DNA from: Beroe ovata
Lineage: Eukaryota > Ctenophora > Nuda > Beroida > Beroidae
NCBI GenBank assembly: GCA_946803715.1
Contig: CAMPET010000005.1
Span: forward strand, 529,510-551,039
Direction of reading: 5' to 3'
Length of the DNA: 21,530 bases
Each line of letters opens with the position of its first letter. Positions within the stretch are counted from its first letter, which is position 1. Positions 19,477 to 21,530 of this stretch are shown piece after piece. Under the pieces are notes generated by a model. The model saw nothing but the letters and a program-made list of their open reading frames with translations, did not search any database and was not told the DNA's origin. A program made the position numbers and the translations under genes.

Positions 19477-20958
19477 CTTCTTGGCCTCATTAGCCTCGGA
19501 AGAGTCTACGTCGAAGGAAACATTGGTCTTCCTATTCACAATCTCTATGACGGGCCCTTATGGGGGAGTGGGTTACTATGAGTCATATTGAATATAATTT
19601 TTGGGCAAAAAATGGGTTATATTCCGAAAATCTTGGAAACATGGTTGTAAGAATGTAAGACATATTGGAATGATCTCTAAACTGTATCATTGTAAGTCGT
19701 AGCAGCAGTTAGTGCAAGGAACCTCGTTGGGCTCCTGCTTATTAAACAGTACAAAACGTGCCAAGCAAACAATACAAATTTTCAGATTTATTGCTCGATA
19801 AAGAGCGTGCAATGTCGCCTACAGCATATATAATGAGAATAAAATGTTACTCTATAGTCATAATACCCCAGTAATAGTCATATGATTCTTTTACTGGGTA
19901 ATTGAATTACGGTAATATTTTTCGCATAAACGCGGAGACAAGCTCTAGACAAGCCATATCCTGGAATCCATAAGTTTGTGCGAGTGTGTGTATGTGTTTA
20001 TGCAAAACATTCTGACCTAGAAAAATGTAATTACGGAATTCATAAGAATGTCAAGAATAAAGGATAAGATGTTGGTCAGGTCGTTATTTGTTGCGAGCAT
20101 TATTTTGTTGAGCGTCTACAAAAATTTTAGCAGAAATATGAAGATGACGTTGAACTAAACACCAGTTCAATGAACTGTAAAAGAGGACTCCATTATATAT
20201 AGTGGACTATTATAAAGTGCGTATAAAGTGCGTATATTGTGGACTTTATAGCGGACAACTCTAATTCTGAGAAGATATATAAACTGCTGGAAGTCCGCCG
20301 ACTCTAGTCTCCCTGTTGCATTCCCAAGAAACAAACAAGACACCCAATCATAGGCCATAGACTGTGATCAGGGCTGTGGTCTACTCGATGAGCACAGACA
20401 GGATGACGACAAAACACAGAGAGAAAGGTTAGCACACGGACGCGTACTGCGTGACACAGGCAGTAGGCACACACGTCATCTTACTCATTCTCTCAAACAA
20501 TGACCCAGATTATACGTGAGAGTCCGTGTGCATCATTAAAAGAAAATGGATAAAATATGAAGTAGTGTGAAGCAGAATATAGAGCAGCAGAGAGATCCAG
20601 AAATCCCCGAGTTGTGCCAATGACATATTCATACCATATAAGGAAATAGAAACACCCATATATGGTCATATTGAAGAAGGTATCAGCAAGAAGTGTGTTT
20701 CAGTGAAGCCAGCATTCAGTGCCTACCATTCTGCGTATCATCCTGTATGTAATAACACTGAGTGGACACTGGTGGCGTGGCGGCTGTCTGGCCGACGGCA
20801 GACATTGCAACAGCACCCTGCCCACCACTAGGATGGGTCGAATAGAGCAGGGGTGCCGCCAGATTAGCCAAGTTAGGGAATGTGGCAGCGGCCCCCGGGA
20901 AAGTTGGCATGGCGCCAATTGCTGGCATCATGGCAGCAGGGTAAGTGGTCCAACTCAT
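19477..20958 (-). CDS. PTBP1: PTBP distal alternative N-terminus (two exons)
   Basis: Exon 20958-20727 begins MSWTTYPAAMMPAIGAMP and is Ala/Pro/Met-rich; an in-frame TAA lies upstream. Its donor G|GTAGGC joins exon 19556-19477 (starts GPVIEIVNRKTN, ends EANEAKK) in matching phase. The AAG|GTAAGA donor is phase 0 and fits exon 18236 of the PTBP body, giving a 651-residue form with the junction NEAKK|LKLDMQRS. This resembles vertebrate PTBP1 (NDSKKFKGDSR), where KKFK is part of the nuclear localisation signal. The proximal form replaces these 104 residues with 93 unrelated ones and lacks the KK pair. Assignment to the PTBP gene rests on phase, strand, distance and that junction similarity. Confidence 0.7.
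19557..20726. other. Intron between the two distal PTBP exons
   Basis: No gene was seen. It holds an 11-base tandem repeat (TATAAAGTGCG twice, 20211-20232) and a small palindrome near 20163-20178 (CAGTTCA, A, TGAACTG). Confidence 0.5.
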
Positions 20959-21490
20959 ATCACAACACACAGGGTTATCTCTGGGTTATCTGAAATAAGC
21001 GGCGTGCCATATTGATCGGGTGGATTGGTGTGGTTGTGCCATGGCGTGAGGTGGTGTGGGCTGTGGGCAATGTGGTGTGGGCATATCTGCACACTGTTGT
21101 CTCCCTATTATACATCTTTCTCATTCAACTGATATCAGGAGGCAAAGAGGCGCGAACACGGCTGATATCGGAGACAAGTGATATCAGGTTAAGGAGGTAG
21201 TGGCTGATTTCGGAGATGAACAATTGGAGATGAACAATTTTAGAGGGGATCGGCTGGATGAGACGAGAGAAAGGAGGGACAACGGGAAGGCTGTACTACA
21301 GAGAAACGGAATCGAATTCTACAGGAGGAACAAAATAGCAACATGACTTAACCTCCTCTGTGTGTGTATGTGTTTGTGTATGTGTTTGTGTGTGATAATG
21401 AGAAACAAACTCGACGCACTTTACGACGACTATCAGAGGGAGAGAGGGAGTGAGTGAGCGGCAAGAAGGAAGCCGGACACGTTCCTTGTC
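20959..21490 (-). promoter_or_regulatory. Region upstream of the distal PTBP exon
   Basis: Probable distal promoter by position only. TTATTTCAG at about 20993-21001 could be an acceptor, allowing a further non-coding exon. A CCAAT occurs on the minus strand near 21023 and a TATAAT-like word at 21107-21112. An imperfect GT microsatellite lies at 21358-21393. Confidence 0.3.

Positions 21491-21491
<1 letters not shown>

Positions 21492-21530
<39 letters not shown>
21492..21530. repeat. (CA)n microsatellite at window edge
   Basis: Pure CA repeat running off the right end of the window. Confidence 0.95.

Overview
This is animal nuclear DNA: several intron-rich genes with GT-AG introns, coding exons mostly 30-350 bases long, introns of about 100-1,300 bases, GT/CA microsatellites throughout and no operon structure. 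Protein similarity is at the level of an invertebrate, possibly an early-branching one such as a sponge or cnidarian. The species cannot be fixed from this window. Four single N bases all sit beside GT tracts, and both window ends are CA repeats, so the piece looks like a short-read contig bounded by microsatellites.

Right half (12.8-21.5 kb), minus strand: a complete polypyrimidine tract-binding protein gene (PTBP1/2/3 family) with four RRM domains and all intron phases resolved. It has two alternative N-termini. A proximal first exon at 18410-18688 lies behind a TATA/CCAAT/E-box promoter. A distal pair of exons at 20727-20958 and 19477-19556 carries the basic KKLK segment. Exon 9 is 34 bases long and lies at the position of the 34-base exon that vertebrate PTBP genes skip to autoregulate. 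It is flanked by CU-rich tracts, and skipping it creates an immediate stop.

Middle (6.9-12.8 kb), minus strand: an ODF2/cenexin gene (basal-body and distal-appendage coiled-coil protein), traced from its start codon through eleven coding exons, one of them only 6 bases long. The model stops at about the midpoint of vertebrate ODF2. A 15-17 base minisatellite abuts one of its 5' splice sites. Its CpG-rich promoter region lies just past the likely poly(A) sites of the PTBP gene.

Left part (1-6.9 kb): weakly resolved. On the plus strand there are exons of an unidentified gene (301-456, 593-606, 2037-2158, 2446-2509) that appears to end at a poly(A) signal at 2627. On the minus strand a possible first exon of another coiled-coil gene (6750-6854) follows a CpG-rich segment with an E2F-like site. 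The rest is non-coding as far as I can see, with microsatellites and a 262-base tandem duplication.
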